Positions 25,618 through 34,300 of a stretch of DNA of 49,777 nucleotides are shown in pieces. Source of the DNA: an uncultured Bacteriovoracaceae bacterium (GTDB taxonomy: Bacteria; Bdellovibrionota; Bacteriovoracia; Bacteriovoracales; Bacteriovoracaceae). Both the position numbers and the translations under genes were made by a program. Each line of letters opens with the position of its first letter. Position 1 is the first letter of the stretch. The notes beneath the pieces are model-generated. The model searched no databases. It saw only the letters and a program-made list of their open reading frames with translations, and was not told where the DNA came from. Location of the stretch: assembly GCA_938017795.1 (NCBI GenBank), contig CALIJZ010000091.1, positions 1 through 49,777 on the forward strand. The letters run 5' to 3'.

Positions 25618-26775
25618 ATGAAAATTTTAAATTACCTAATGATTCTTAACTTTTTAGTATTTGTATCATGCTCTAAGGGAGATAAAGATATCTCTGAATA
25701 TGAAGATGATGATATTGAATTAGTAGATGGTGAAGAAGATGATGGAGATCTTGAATTAGATGAAGATGAAGAAGTAGAGATTGTTGATTCAGAAGATGAA
25801 GATTTTGCTGACGGTGAAGAAGATGAAGAATTCATGGATGACGATGGTGAAATTGTTGCTTCTTTAGATGATGATGGAATTGATGACGAATTTAATGAAG
25901 AGTTTTCTGATCCAGATGGTGAATTCATGATTGCTGATTCAGGTGATGATGAGTTTGAATCAGATGATGATGATATAGAAATAGCTGATGATTCATCAGA
26001 TGAGTTAGAGTTAGATGATCCAGAGGATGGAAACTTATTAGGTGATGCTGATGCACCCGAAATGTCTGATGACTCAATGGATGATATTGCAATTGAAGAA
26101 CCAGTTGAAGATATAGCTATGGATGATGGAATGGATTCAGCAGGGCCAGAGATTGCTAGTACTGAAACACAAAGTTATGAAGATACAAGTTCGGACCTGC
26201 CAACAGCTTCTTATGGTGCTCCAGCAGCTTCTCCAGACTATTCTTCTGTAGCAGTTCCAAACGATGCTAATGGAGTTTATACAGTTCAAAACAGTGAAAC
26301 ATTAATGTTAGTTGCTTATAAAATCTATGGTGACTACTCGAGATGGAAAGAGATTGCTGCAATCAATGCAGGTCAACTAAACGGTGGAACTGCAATTAGT
26401 AACGGTATGCAATTACGATATAGCGACCGAGGTGCAGGTTTTAATCCTGGAAACAGAGGAACTCCATACTTAATTCAAAGAGGTGATACTCTTGGGTTAA
26501 TTTCAAAAAGTGTTTATGGAGCAACAAATAGATGGAAAGAAATCTGGGATAATAATAGAGAAATGATTAAAGATCCAAACCTTATTTTTGCAGGTTTTAC
26601 TCTTTATTATCAAAATGGACAAGCTCCAGCTCCTCAAAGAGAGCTATCAAGCGAGTCTGTTGAAGTAGACCCAGCTCCAGCTGCCCCAGTAGATCCACCA
26701 GCAATGGTTGATGATATGATGGAAGATGCTGAATCGGATCTTTCTTTAGAAGATGATTTTCCAGAAGATTTATAA
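25618..26775 (+). CDS. Acidic lipoprotein with two LysM domains
   Basis: 385 residues with lipobox Phe-Val-Ser-Cys (C18) and Ser at +2. Residues about 25-195 are extremely rich in Asp and Glu, with few positive charges, and are probably disordered and calcium- or cation-binding. Two LysM domains (about 220-269 and 283-331) share Tyr-x-(Val/Ile)-Gln...(Thr/Asp)-Leu, Ile-Tyr-Gly/Val-Tyr-Gly, Arg-Trp-Lys-Glu-Ile, and Asn-(Ala/Asn), and would bind peptidoglycan glycan. AAAGGAACG precedes the ATG. A terminator follows at once. It probably ties the outer membrane to the cell wall or marks a surface site; function unproven. Confidence 0.93.
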   Translation: MKILNYLMILNFLVFVSCSKGDKDISEYEDDDIELVDGEEDDGDLELDEDEEVEIVDSEDEDFADGEEDEEFMDDDGEIVASLDDDGIDDEFNEEFSDPDGEFMIADSGDDEFESDDDDIEIADDSSDELELDDPEDGNLLGDADAPEMSDDSMDDIAIEEPVEDIAMDDGMDSAGPEIASTETQSYEDTSSDLPTASYGAPAASPDYSSVAVPNDANGVYTVQNSETLMLVAYKIYGDYSRWKEIAAINAGQLNGGTAISNGMQLRYSDRGAGFNPGNRGTPYLIQRGDTLGLISKSVYGATNRWKEIWDNNREMIKDPNLIFAGFTLYYQNGQAPAPQRELSSESVEVDPAPAAPVDPPAMVDDMMEDAESDLSLEDDFPEDL

Positions 26776-26799
26776 TAACCTAGAAATATAATAACAGGG

Positions 26800-26829
26800 A
26801 AAAGCTATCTTTATGATAGCTTTTTTTTT
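26800..26829 (+). terminator. Intrinsic terminator whose T-run ends at the next start codon
   Basis: AAAAGCTATC (26800-26809) pairs with GATAGCTTTT (26815-26824) around a 5-base loop, and the T-run runs to 26829. The ATG of the next gene starts at 26830, the very next base. An AGGGA sequence (26796-26800) sits before the stem; if the hairpin stays folded it lies a few bases from the ATG in space. Confidence 0.88.
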
Positions 26830-27582
26830 ATGAAAAATTTAATATTTCTTATATTTATATCGTGTTCTCTTTTGGAGAAGATTTCAAATACAAAAACACC
26901 TCAAAAGATAACTCTAGAAAAAAAAGATAGGATTAAAAATCATCATGAATTAATCTTTAATGATTTTGTAAATGACAAAACCGTTAAAAAGATCTCAGGA
27001 ATAACTTTGAGTTATCTTAGAAACCTATCTAATAAAATAATTCTTTCTTATCCTAGATTTTTTAAAAAAAAGCAGAGACCTGAACTAACTTTCTATTTAA
27101 TTGACGATAAAAAACCTATTTACCTTAGTTCTCCTGATGGGAAAGTTCTTTTTAGTAAAGGACTGCTTGCTAAATATCTTGAAAACGAATCTCAATTAAA
27201 AAGCTTTCTAACTTACGAAATGATTAGAATTGAAAAAAATATTTACTCATTAAAAACTCTTCATCCAAAAGGAAGTTATACTCTTAATGAAATTGTTTCA
27301 TTTTCCAGACTTCCTGTTCAAGAAAAAATTAAATTACACCAATGGGCATACCATATAACTGAAAAACTAAACAAAGATGGAGATAATTATTTGATTTGGC
27401 TAAAAATACATAATCGAAACTTTATAGACTTTGAATTCTTTGTTGGTGATAAGTATACGCTTTTTATGGAGGAACAAGGATTAAGAGAGTTTATCGTAAA
27501 AAACTATAGTAAAAGAGATGCTTTGATAAGAAATACAAAATCCTCTAAAGATTTTTATAAGTTCAAAAACAGGTTATTATGA
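26830..27582 (+). CDS. Lipoprotein with degenerate M48-type peptidase domain
   Basis: 250 residues with a short signal and lipobox Phe-Ile-Ser-Cys (C12) and Ser at +2. The stretch Pro-Asp-Gly-Lys-Val-Leu-Phe-Ser-Lys-Gly-Leu-Leu (102-113), then Asn-Glu-Ser-Gln-Leu, matches the Gly-Gly-x-Ile-x-Val...Gly-Leu-Leu segment before the HExxH helix of M48 (Ste24/HtpX/BepA-like) enzymes. Here the metal-binding helix reads Leu-Thr-Tyr-Glu-Met-Ile-Arg (127-133), so both His are replaced (Y129, R133) and only the Glu remains. It is therefore probably not a zinc peptidase and may be a chaperone or scaffold. The stop overlaps the start of amgK (ATGA), which points to a shared role in envelope work. Confidence 0.72.
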   Translation: MKNLIFLIFISCSLLEKISNTKTPQKITLEKKDRIKNHHELIFNDFVNDKTVKKISGITLSYLRNLSNKIILSYPRFFKKKQRPELTFYLIDDKKPIYLSSPDGKVLFSKGLLAKYLENESQLKSFLTYEMIRIEKNIYSLKTLHPKGSYTLNEIVSFSRLPVQEKIKLHQWAYHITEKLNKDGDNYLIWLKIHNRNFIDFEFFVGDKYTLFMEEQGLREFIVKNYSKRDALIRNTKSSKDFYKFKNRLL

Positions 27583-28502
27583 GCATTGAGGTTTTAAAAC
27601 ATTTCTTGGAAAAAAATAATATTAAATTTGATAACATTGTTGCACTCTCTGGTGATATATCAACAAGAAAATATTTTGAAGTTTCATTAAATAAAGAAGT
27701 GAAAATTGCATGTTTAAATGAAAAAGAGAATAAGAAGCATAATGAATTATATTATTATTGGTATAATCAATATATAGCTGGAAGTATTTCAGTCCCAAAG
27801 ATTTTTCATTTCGAAGATGGATTTAATATTCAAGAAAAAATCTATGAAACAATTTTTGATAAAGTGATGAGGCAGCCTGAATGTATTTCATTTGTTTATG
27901 ATAAATGCTTAGATGATTTATTAAAAATTCATTCACTTGAAATAGATGTAGATAAAACATATGAGAAACTAAATTTAGAAAGGTTTAGAAATGAATTTGC
28001 TCTTTCAAACAAAGCATTTAACTTTGAATCATACGGAAAAGTTTTAGATAGTCTCGTGCTCCAAAATCTTTCAATGGATCATCAAGTCATATGTCACAGG
28101 GATTATCATTCAAGAAATATCCTTATAGAAAATGATGAACAATATATTATTGATTTTCAAGATTCGATGTTAGGAAACGGGATATATGACCTGGTATCTA
28201 TCCTTAATGATTGTTATATTCAATTACCGAGTGAAATAATTACGAAAATTAAGAAAAGCTATTTTTTAAAAGCCAAAACTCACAAGGACGAAAAAAAATT
28301 CCTTGAGCAGTTTGATTTATATACAATCCAGAGAATGTATAAAGCATTTGGAAATTTTAAAACATTTTATATGAGAAACAATGACCCATATTATTTGAAA
28401 TTTATAAAACCCAATGCAGAAAAAATACTAAGTATTATCAAAAGTAATAAAGAGCTTATAGATTTGGAGCCTATATTTAAAAGGTTAAGAGATGAATATT
28501 GA
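27579..28502 (+). CDS. amgK: Sugar kinase of the AmgK (aminoglycoside phosphotransferase-fold) type
   Basis: 307 residues. In the known pathway AmgK phosphorylates the anomeric carbon of MurNAc or GlcNAc, so that recycled wall sugars re-enter UDP-MurNAc synthesis. The N-terminal Ser-Gly-Asp-Ile-Ser-Thr-Arg-Lys-Tyr-Phe (24-33) matches the family loop. The kinase loop Cys-His-Arg-Asp-Tyr-His-Ser-Arg-Asn (172-180) and the metal Asp in Ile-Asp-Phe-Gln-Asp (191-195) are intact. It overlaps the upstream lipoprotein by four bases and murU by 11 bases. The MurU-like neighbour makes this assignment stronger than for a generic APH protein. The third gene of the pathway, mupP, is not in the window. Confidence 0.88.
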   Translation: MSIEVLKHFLEKNNIKFDNIVALSGDISTRKYFEVSLNKEVKIACLNEKENKKHNELYYYWYNQYIAGSISVPKIFHFEDGFNIQEKIYETIFDKVMRQPECISFVYDKCLDDLLKIHSLEIDVDKTYEKLNLERFRNEFALSNKAFNFESYGKVLDSLVLQNLSMDHQVICHRDYHSRNILIENDEQYIIDFQDSMLGNGIYDLVSILNDCYIQLPSEIITKIKKSYFLKAKTHKDEKKFLEQFDLYTIQRMYKAFGNFKTFYMRNNDPYYLKFIKPNAEKILSIIKSNKELIDLEPIFKRLRDEY

Positions 28503-29235
28503 TAGAGTTTTAATTTTAAGTGCTGGCAAAGGTACAAGAATGGGCAAACTGGGAGAGGTTCTTCCTAAACCTTTATGGCCTATTGGAAAGACTACTCTTT
28601 TGGAATTTCAAATTAAATATTGGTTATCTGTCGGAGTTAAAGAAGTTTATATAAATGTTTTTCACCAAAAAGAAATTTTAATTGAATATTTAAAAGAATT
28701 CCCTAATGTCCATATTTTAGAAGAGCCAGAGCTTTTGGGAGTGGGAGGTGCGATTCATAACCTTGCTAGGCTAGAAGGCATAAACTATTCAGGTAACTTA
28801 TTAGTTTCAAATGTAGATGTTCTCTGTTTTGATGAGACATTATTTAAGGGCTTATATGATGAGTTAAATAATAGCGATGCCTGTTTAAATTTATTTTCAA
28901 CAAATAACAAGGCTTACAGAGAAGTCTGTGTAGAAAATAAAAAAGTTGTAGGGCTTGAGCAGGCCAAGACTGATGAGTTTCTAACTTATTCTGGATTGTC
29001 TTTAATAAATCTTAATTCTCTTAAAGAAGTTCCAGGGGAGAGTAATTTTTTTACATCAGTTTGTAATTTTAATGAAAATAATATTGGAGTCTTCCACTCG
29101 GAGACATTGGAGTATTGGGATTTTGGAACTCTTGAAAGGTATCACAGTAGTATCTATAGGATTTTAACAACTGAAGAAACTCGCTTAAAACAAGTCCTGT
29201 TGGATTTAGACTTATATACAGAGATAAAAGTTTAG
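28492..29235 (+). CDS. murU: N-acetylmuramate-1-phosphate uridylyltransferase MurU
   Basis: 247 residues, left-handed or Rossmann-type nucleotidyltransferase. It turns MurNAc 1-phosphate and UTP into UDP-MurNAc, bypassing MurA/MurB. Visible are Ser-Ala-Gly-Lys-Gly-Thr-Arg-Met (nucleotide-binding signature), Pro-Lys-Pro-Leu-Trp-Pro-Ile, Gly-Val-Gly-Gly-Ala-Ile, and Asn-Val-Asp-Val (metal Asp). The start lies 11 bases before the amgK stop, with AAGAG/AGG upstream. A route that does not need MurA would make the cell intrinsically less sensitive to fosfomycin, as shown for Pseudomonas; whether it does so here is untested. A general sugar-1-phosphate nucleotidyltransferase is the alternative. Confidence 0.87.
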   Translation: MNIDRVLILSAGKGTRMGKLGEVLPKPLWPIGKTTLLEFQIKYWLSVGVKEVYINVFHQKEILIEYLKEFPNVHILEEPELLGVGGAIHNLARLEGINYSGNLLVSNVDVLCFDETLFKGLYDELNNSDACLNLFSTNNKAYREVCVENKKVVGLEQAKTDEFLTYSGLSLINLNSLKEVPGESNFFTSVCNFNENNIGVFHSETLEYWDFGTLERYHSSIYRILTTEETRLKQVLLDLDLYTEIKV

Positions 29236-29284
29236 ATTTTAAGTAAAAATAGATAAGATAAATATAATTTTAAAAAGGTTAAAT

Positions 29285-29716
29285 ATGAAACAATTAATAA
29301 TAGCTCTATTGGTCTTAAGTTCTTGTGTCGGAAAACAAAACATTAAAACACCAGAAGGTGTGTTGCAAAAATTTGTAGAAAGTCGATTTAAAGGAACTCA
29401 AATTGGTGAACTAAAGAGTTTGTTAAGTGATAAATACTTTGAGTCAGTCCAAGAAATGAGAGATACAAAGTATGATACTTTGGAGCACATTAAGAAGAAG
29501 AAGTTCAAATTAATTTCAAAAAATTGCAGTGATGTAAACTGCAAAATTACTTATTATATTTCTTATGGAGAATATGAAGGTAAGAAAAAACAATCAGATA
29601 CTGAAACGAAAAAAATTGCTACTCTTGTGCCTAACGGAGAAAGCTGGCAGATTGATCAAATAGATCATATCAAGACCTACCATGATATGGGTGGTAACCT
29701 TGAAATGAATGAGTAG
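29285..29716 (+). CDS. Small lipoprotein, possibly NTF2-like
   Basis: 143 residues with lipobox Leu-Ser-Ser-Cys (C14) and Val at +2. The stretch Thr-Pro-Glu-Gly-Val-Leu-Gln-Lys-Phe-Val-Glu-Ser-Arg with a following helix and a four-strand sheet fits the DUF4878/NTF2-like lipoproteins, which are small periplasmic binding or anchoring domains. Two Cys are near each other (Asn-Cys-Ser-Asp-Val-Asn-Cys), so a disulfide is likely. AAAAAGG lies upstream. It may belong with the amgK-murU operon (49 bp away) but need not. Confidence 0.78.
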   Translation: MKQLIIALLVLSSCVGKQNIKTPEGVLQKFVESRFKGTQIGELKSLLSDKYFESVQEMRDTKYDTLEHIKKKKFKLISKNCSDVNCKITYYISYGEYEGKKKQSDTETKKIATLVPNGESWQIDQIDHIKTYHDMGGNLEMNE

Positions 29717-29727
29717 TTTTAAAGTTT

Positions 29728-30564
29728 CTATAAAGCCATATAATAATCTTTAAGCATTTTTGCATCTACTTCAAGATTTGGACTATTACAGATCATATAT
29801 CCTTTACAACCTTTATCCTTAAGAGCTCTTAATAATTCCTTCCAATTAAAATCAGAATCAGAAAGGTTAAGATGCTTTAAGTCACCTTTAGAATTTGAAG
29901 AAATTCCAGAGATATGCATATGAAGGTTATTAATAGAGAAGTCACCTAATTCTTTTTGAACAGTTTCAATGACTTCAATGAACTCTTCGTAAGTATTATA
30001 CTTTCCTGTCCTAGCGTATAGATGAGAAAAGTCTAAACATGGCTGACAAGAACCAATATTTTTTGAAAGGTTTAATAATTCTTCTAGTGATCCAAATTGA
30101 GAAGTTTTTCCAGTTAGCTCTGGTCTTAATTCAATTTCGATATCTAATCTTGAAAGTCGCTCTTCGATAACGTTCATACTCTTTTCAACAAGATCAAAAA
30201 CGTCATAAGGAGAATCTTTCATATAAAAAGCTGCGTGAAAAGTCATAGACTCTGCTCCACACATATCAGAAATTTTTGCTGTCTGAATAATTCTTTCAAC
30301 AGAAGAATCAATTTTATCTTGTTCTCGAGCATTTAAGTTAATGTAATAAGGCCCGTGAGAAGTTAGTGGAACATTTAACTCGTAAGAAACTTTTCGAAGA
30401 GCTGAAGAAACCTCTTCTTTCATTCTAACTCCATGAGCAAACTCTAATTGCATACAATCTAGCCCGTATTTATGAATGTTCATAACACCTTCAACTGGAG
30501 AGTTTTTCTTCTCCGTAAAAGTTGGTACTCCGGCTGTTCCAAAAAGAATTCTTTCAAATGACAT
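29728..30564 (-). CDS. Endonuclease IV-like (AP endonuclease/xylose isomerase-type) TIM barrel
   Basis: 278 residues. The order of metal-ligand motifs follows endonuclease IV: Ser-His-Gly-Pro-Tyr, Thr-Phe-His-Ala-Ala, Arg-Pro-Glu-Leu-Thr-Gly-Lys, Cys-Leu-Asp-Phe-Ser-His-Leu, His-Met-His-Ile-Ser, and Lys-Gly-Asp-Leu-Lys-His-Leu. These enzymes cut abasic sites in DNA; related proteins isomerise sugars. At the last ligand position, where Nfo has Glu before Thr-Pro, this protein has Asn (Ile-Cys-Asn-Ser-Pro), so activity or metal count may differ. It starts two bp after the BFD-like gene stop and shares its ribosome site (AAGGGG), hence one operon. Confidence 0.83.
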   Translation of the reverse strand: MSFERILFGTAGVPTFTEKKNSPVEGVMNIHKYGLDCMQLEFAHGVRMKEEVSSALRKVSYELNVPLTSHGPYYINLNAREQDKIDSSVERIIQTAKISDMCGAESMTFHAAFYMKDSPYDVFDLVEKSMNVIEERLSRLDIEIELRPELTGKTSQFGSLEELLNLSKNIGSCQPCLDFSHLYARTGKYNTYEEFIEVIETVQKELGDFSINNLHMHISGISSNSKGDLKHLNLSDSDFNWKELLRALKDKGCKGYMICNSPNLEVDAKMLKDYYMAL

Positions 30565-30566
30565 GT

Positions 30567-30821
30567 TTACCCCTTCAGTTTCTTATATAGTTCGTTTATA
30601 TCTACGTTTTTCATACAGCTGCCACAGCCACTTCCAACGCAAAGCTTATGAAGCAATGCTTGAAAATCTTCAAGCTCATCTAATTCAGCTTTGATCTCAG
30701 ATACTGAAACGAGATTGCATTCACAAAACAGTCTGTCTGGCTCGTCATGAAGGAGATCCTTATAAGAATCAATTTCTTGTGCGATGCGACATGGTTGACT
30801 GTTTCGGTCATGCTCGTTCAT
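30567..30821 (-). CDS. BFD-like [2Fe-2S] ferredoxin-type protein
   Basis: 84 residues. C33-x-C35 and C66-x-x-C69 with 30 residues between the pairs match the [2Fe-2S]-binding domain of bacterioferritin-associated ferredoxin (Bfd), where the spacing is close to 31. An extra Cys (C61) and an N-terminal Cys (C11) are unusual. AGGGG precedes the ATG. In E. coli Bfd reduces bacterioferritin iron; here the partner is unknown, and the linked gene is an endonuclease IV-like protein rather than bfr. Confidence 0.88.
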   Translation of the reverse strand: MNEHDRNSQPCRIAQEIDSYKDLLHDEPDRLFCECNLVSVSEIKAELDELEDFQALLHKLCVGSGCGSCMKNVDINELYKKLKG

Positions 30822-30940
30822 TACCCCTAACCCTTGATAAAGTTTCTAATACTAAACAATATAAAAGTCCATGGCAATCAGGTAACATGTGTAATATGTA
30901 AAGAAGCTGTGAAAATAGCGCAGCGTTAAAACAGGGCACT

Positions 30941-32800
30941 ATGTTAGGAAAGTTAAATATTCAGGGTTTTTACCGATTTTTCTTCACTGCTATTTTTATA
31001 TTAATTCTTATTCAATTCCCTTTCGCAAATTTTGAGTCGATTTTCTATGACCTTTGGATCAAGCTGACTCCTAAATCAAAACCTACAATCGAATATAGCC
31101 TTATTGGATTAGATGAAACGAATGATCAAATTCTTGGAGAGTACTATCCTTACTCTTATGCAACTCATTTAAAATTTATAAAAAAAATTATCGACGATGG
31201 GCCAAAGGCAGTAGTTTATTTAGTAAATTTTGATGAACCAAGCGTTGATGAAGATCAAGTATATTATGAAGAATTTTCTGACTTTTTAGAGCAATTCAAA
31301 CTCCGAGGTGGAATATTTCGATTTGGAACAAGTCTTGATTTATGGGGAGAACAAATCCCTCCTGAAAGATTAAAACGCTTAGAGTATTCGCCAGCATTAG
31401 TACACGTCGATGGAGAAACATTTGCTAAAGATTCAATTCATAGAAGAGCGATATTAAATATTTCAGGTGAAGACTCTCTGCACCTATGGTTGGCCAATAA
31501 GATAAGGCAAAACAGAGGCGAGAAAAAGTTAAACGCTAAAGAGGTTTGGGGATCATTTTATAACGGAGAAGCTGATGCAGTGTTTTCTCACTATCGACAT
31601 AAGTTAAAGTTTTTAGGGGAATCTAAACATTTAGAAACACTTCCTTTCTATAAAGTCTTAAATGGAAATTTTAAGCCTAAACACTTTAAGGACAAGGTAG
31701 TTATTATAGGACCAAACTATTTATCTAATTCTGATGACTTTTCATTAACTTCTTTAGATAAAGATAAGAAAGTACCTAAGATTTTGATTCACTCTTCTAT
31801 TATCAACTCGCTAGTTCAGGAAAAAACACTATTTCAAGTCCCGGATTTTCTAACAGATTTAGTGGCTTTAATCTTAGCTTTAACTCTTTCATTAATTATA
31901 TCAAAGTTTAACCCTACTAGAGGACTGATGATCTCATTGGTTGTCTTAATGGGTGTTCTAATTTTATCTTATCTATTTTTTGCCTTTGGAGGGTTGTGGT
32001 TCAAGGTTGCTCACATTCTACTAAGTCTTTTTATTGTTGTTTATGTTTGGTTTCCTCTTAAAGCGATGACGGAGTATCAAACACGTTTTGCAATAGAAGA
32101 AGAGTCTAAGATATTAAAACAAGTAGAACATTTGAAACAAAACTTCATCTCATTGATGAGTCATGACTTAAAAACTCCAGTTGCTAAAATTCAAGGTATT
32201 GCAGACACATTGAAATATAAACTCAAAGATCCTGAACCTTTGAAATTAGTCGGAGATATAACAGCTTCCACTAAAGAGTTAAACTCTTTCATTACCTCAA
32301 TCTTAGACCTGACAAAGATTGAGTCTAGAAATCTTAAATTAAACTTTATATCAAAAGATATAAATCAAATTATTGAAGATGTAGTTGATGGACTAGAATT
32401 TGAAAGAAGTTCTAAGAATATTAAGATCAATACAAACTTAGCTCCATTATATCCGATAAAAGTTGATGAGAAGCTAATCCATCGAGTAATGGCAAACATC
32501 ATTGAAAATGCGATCAAGTACACTCCTGAAAGTAGTGAAATAGAGATTATAACTGAAGATGATGAGAGTTGGGTCTATATAAGCGTTAAAGATAATGGGG
32601 AAGGGATCCCGAAAAAGTCACTTGAGCATATCTTTGATAAGTTTTATCGAGTTAAAAATGATGAAACTCACAAGATAAAGGGTTCTGGTCTAGGACTTTA
32701 TTTGGTAAAATACTTTGTAGAACTGCACGAAGGTGCTATTACAGTAGAATCAGAAGTTGGTTCAGGGACCACTTTTATGATCAAATTAAAAAATGAGTAG
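30941..32800 (+). CDS. CHASE2-domain sensor histidine kinase
   Basis: 619 residues. One N-terminal helix (about 10-30) is followed by a periplasmic CHASE2 domain (about 45-295, with Leu-Ile-Gly-Leu-Asp-Glu-Thr near its start). Three more membrane helices (about 305-322, 329-350, 355-372) follow. Then come a HisKA domain with Ser-His-Asp-Leu-Lys-Thr-Pro (H408) and a HATPase domain with Asn-Ile-Ile-Glu-Asn-Ala, Asp-Asn-Gly-Glu-Gly-Ile and Gly-Ser-Gly-Leu-Gly-Leu. It would sense an envelope signal and phosphorylate the regulator that starts ten bp after its stop. AGGG lies before the ATG. The signal is not known. Confidence 0.95.
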   Translation: MLGKLNIQGFYRFFFTAIFILILIQFPFANFESIFYDLWIKLTPKSKPTIEYSLIGLDETNDQILGEYYPYSYATHLKFIKKIIDDGPKAVVYLVNFDEPSVDEDQVYYEEFSDFLEQFKLRGGIFRFGTSLDLWGEQIPPERLKRLEYSPALVHVDGETFAKDSIHRRAILNISGEDSLHLWLANKIRQNRGEKKLNAKEVWGSFYNGEADAVFSHYRHKLKFLGESKHLETLPFYKVLNGNFKPKHFKDKVVIIGPNYLSNSDDFSLTSLDKDKKVPKILIHSSIINSLVQEKTLFQVPDFLTDLVALILALTLSLIISKFNPTRGLMISLVVLMGVLILSYLFFAFGGLWFKVAHILLSLFIVVYVWFPLKAMTEYQTRFAIEEESKILKQVEHLKQNFISLMSHDLKTPVAKIQGIADTLKYKLKDPEPLKLVGDITASTKELNSFITSILDLTKIESRNLKLNFISKDINQIIEDVVDGLEFERSSKNIKINTNLAPLYPIKVDEKLIHRVMANIIENAIKYTPESSEIEIITEDDESWVYISVKDNGEGIPKKSLEHIFDKFYRVKNDETHKIKGSGLGLYLVKYFVELHEGAITVESEVGSGTTFMIKLKNE

Positions 32801-32809
32801 GAGATGAGC

Positions 32810-34297
32810 ATGCATAAAGTATTAGTCGTCGATGATGATAAAGTTTTACAACAATCGGTAAGAGATGCCCTTGAGTATCATCACTTTTCAGTAGAAGTGG
32901 CTGATGACGGGAAAGAAGCTCTTACAAAAGTTTATGGCTCTAAGTTTGATTTAGTTGTTATGGATGTGAACATGCCCAACATGAGTGGTATGGAAGCATT
33001 AGTAGAGATGAAAAAGCACGATCCTAGTTTGATTGTTCTTATTATGACAGCTTATTCAAATGTTACTGATGCAGTTAAATCGGTAAAAGAAGGCGCTTAT
33101 AATTATTTAGAAAAGCCAATAACTTCCGAAAATTTAGTTGCATTGATTAAAAGGGCCTTAAAAGCAAGGTCATTAGTTGAAACGACTGCTTTTTCAGCTC
33201 CGAAGATTTCTATAGACGGTGAAACAACAGAAGGGAAATTTGTTGGAGAGTCTAATGAGATGAAAAAAGTTTTTAATATTATCTCAAAATTAGCTAAAGT
33301 TGCTACTCCAGTATTAATTCGAGGAGAGTCTGGTACAGGTAAAGAGTTAGTAGCTAGAGCGATTCATTATAATGGTCCCAGAAAAGATGAGAAGCTCGTA
33401 ACAATAAATTGTGGATCTATTCCTGAAACATTAATTGAATCAGAATTATTTGGTCATGAAAAAGGTGCTTTTACTGGTGCTGATTCAAGGAAGATTGGTA
33501 AGTTTCAATATGCTAATGGTGGGACACTTTTCCTTGATGAAATTGGAGATATTTCTGCAGCAATGCAGGTTAAATTATTAAGAGTTTTACAAGAGCAAAC
33601 ATTTACTCCCATTGGTTCAAACAGAGAAGTTAAAGTTGATGTTAGAGTTATCGCTGCTAGTCATAAACCTTTTGAAAAAATGATTAGTGAAGGGACATTT
33701 AGAGAAGATCTATTTTATAGATTAAATGTTTTACCTGTGTTTTTACCAGCCCTTAGAGAGAGGACTTCTGATATTCCTCATCTTGTCGAATATTATATTA
33801 AATATTTCAACTCTGTTCATGGACTTAATATAAAAGGTTTTAATCAAGAAAGTTTAGATGTTCTAAAAGGGTATAATTGGCCTGGAAATATTAGAGAGTT
33901 ACGAAATGTCGTTGAGCATTGTTTTATAATGGAATCCAGTGATGAAATCACTCCATCTTCACTACCACATCAATTATTTGAGAGTAGAAAAAATGCTAAT
34001 GCGGATGAAAGATCTGATGTAATCGATATAGAAGGGATTAGAAACTCTGTTATAGATGATTTGAAAAAAGATGACTTAGATCAATACACTTTTAAGTTTG
34101 CTACTAAAGGTGAAGGAGACTCAGTGAAATTAGATTTTCAAAATTCTAAAGAATCTTTTGAAAAAGAATTTATCACTAAGGCCCTTAAACTTCATAAAGG
34201 TAAAATTAATCAAACTGCATTACATGCCAATATTCCAAAGAAGACCCTTCTTAGAAAAATTGATAAGTATGGATTAAATCCTAAAGAGTATTACTAA
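32810..34297 (+). CDS. NtrC-type sigma-54-dependent response regulator
   Basis: 495 residues from ATG 32810, chosen because AGGAG (32799-32803) stands six bases before it; the ATG at 32804 touches the AGGAG and is unlikely. A receiver domain (phospho-acceptor D52 in Val-Val-Met-Asp-Val-Asn-Met-Pro) is followed by an AAA+ domain with Gly-Glu-Ser-Gly-Thr-Gly-Lys-Glu and the sigma-54 contact loop Gly-Ala-Phe-Thr-Gly-Ala. A Fis-type helix-turn-helix ends the protein (Lys-Lys-Thr-Leu-Leu-Arg-Lys-Ile). A spacer of about 60 residues before the HTH is longer than usual. Operon with the CHASE2 kinase, lspA and the Lgt-like gene. Confidence 0.97.
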   Translation: MHKVLVVDDDKVLQQSVRDALEYHHFSVEVADDGKEALTKVYGSKFDLVVMDVNMPNMSGMEALVEMKKHDPSLIVLIMTAYSNVTDAVKSVKEGAYNYLEKPITSENLVALIKRALKARSLVETTAFSAPKISIDGETTEGKFVGESNEMKKVFNIISKLAKVATPVLIRGESGTGKELVARAIHYNGPRKDEKLVTINCGSIPETLIESELFGHEKGAFTGADSRKIGKFQYANGGTLFLDEIGDISAAMQVKLLRVLQEQTFTPIGSNREVKVDVRVIAASHKPFEKMISEGTFREDLFYRLNVLPVFLPALRERTSDIPHLVEYYIKYFNSVHGLNIKGFNQESLDVLKGYNWPGNIRELRNVVEHCFIMESSDEITPSSLPHQLFESRKNANADERSDVIDIEGIRNSVIDDLKKDDLDQYTFKFATKGEGDSVKLDFQNSKESFEKEFITKALKLHKGKINQTALHANIPKKTLLRKIDKYGLNPKEYY

Positions 34298-34300
34298 AAA

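Noticed and set aside
25632-25928. Ser-rich minus-strand open frame opposite the acidic lipoprotein
   Set aside because: It is the reverse reading of GAT/GAA repeats, with no ribosome site or function.
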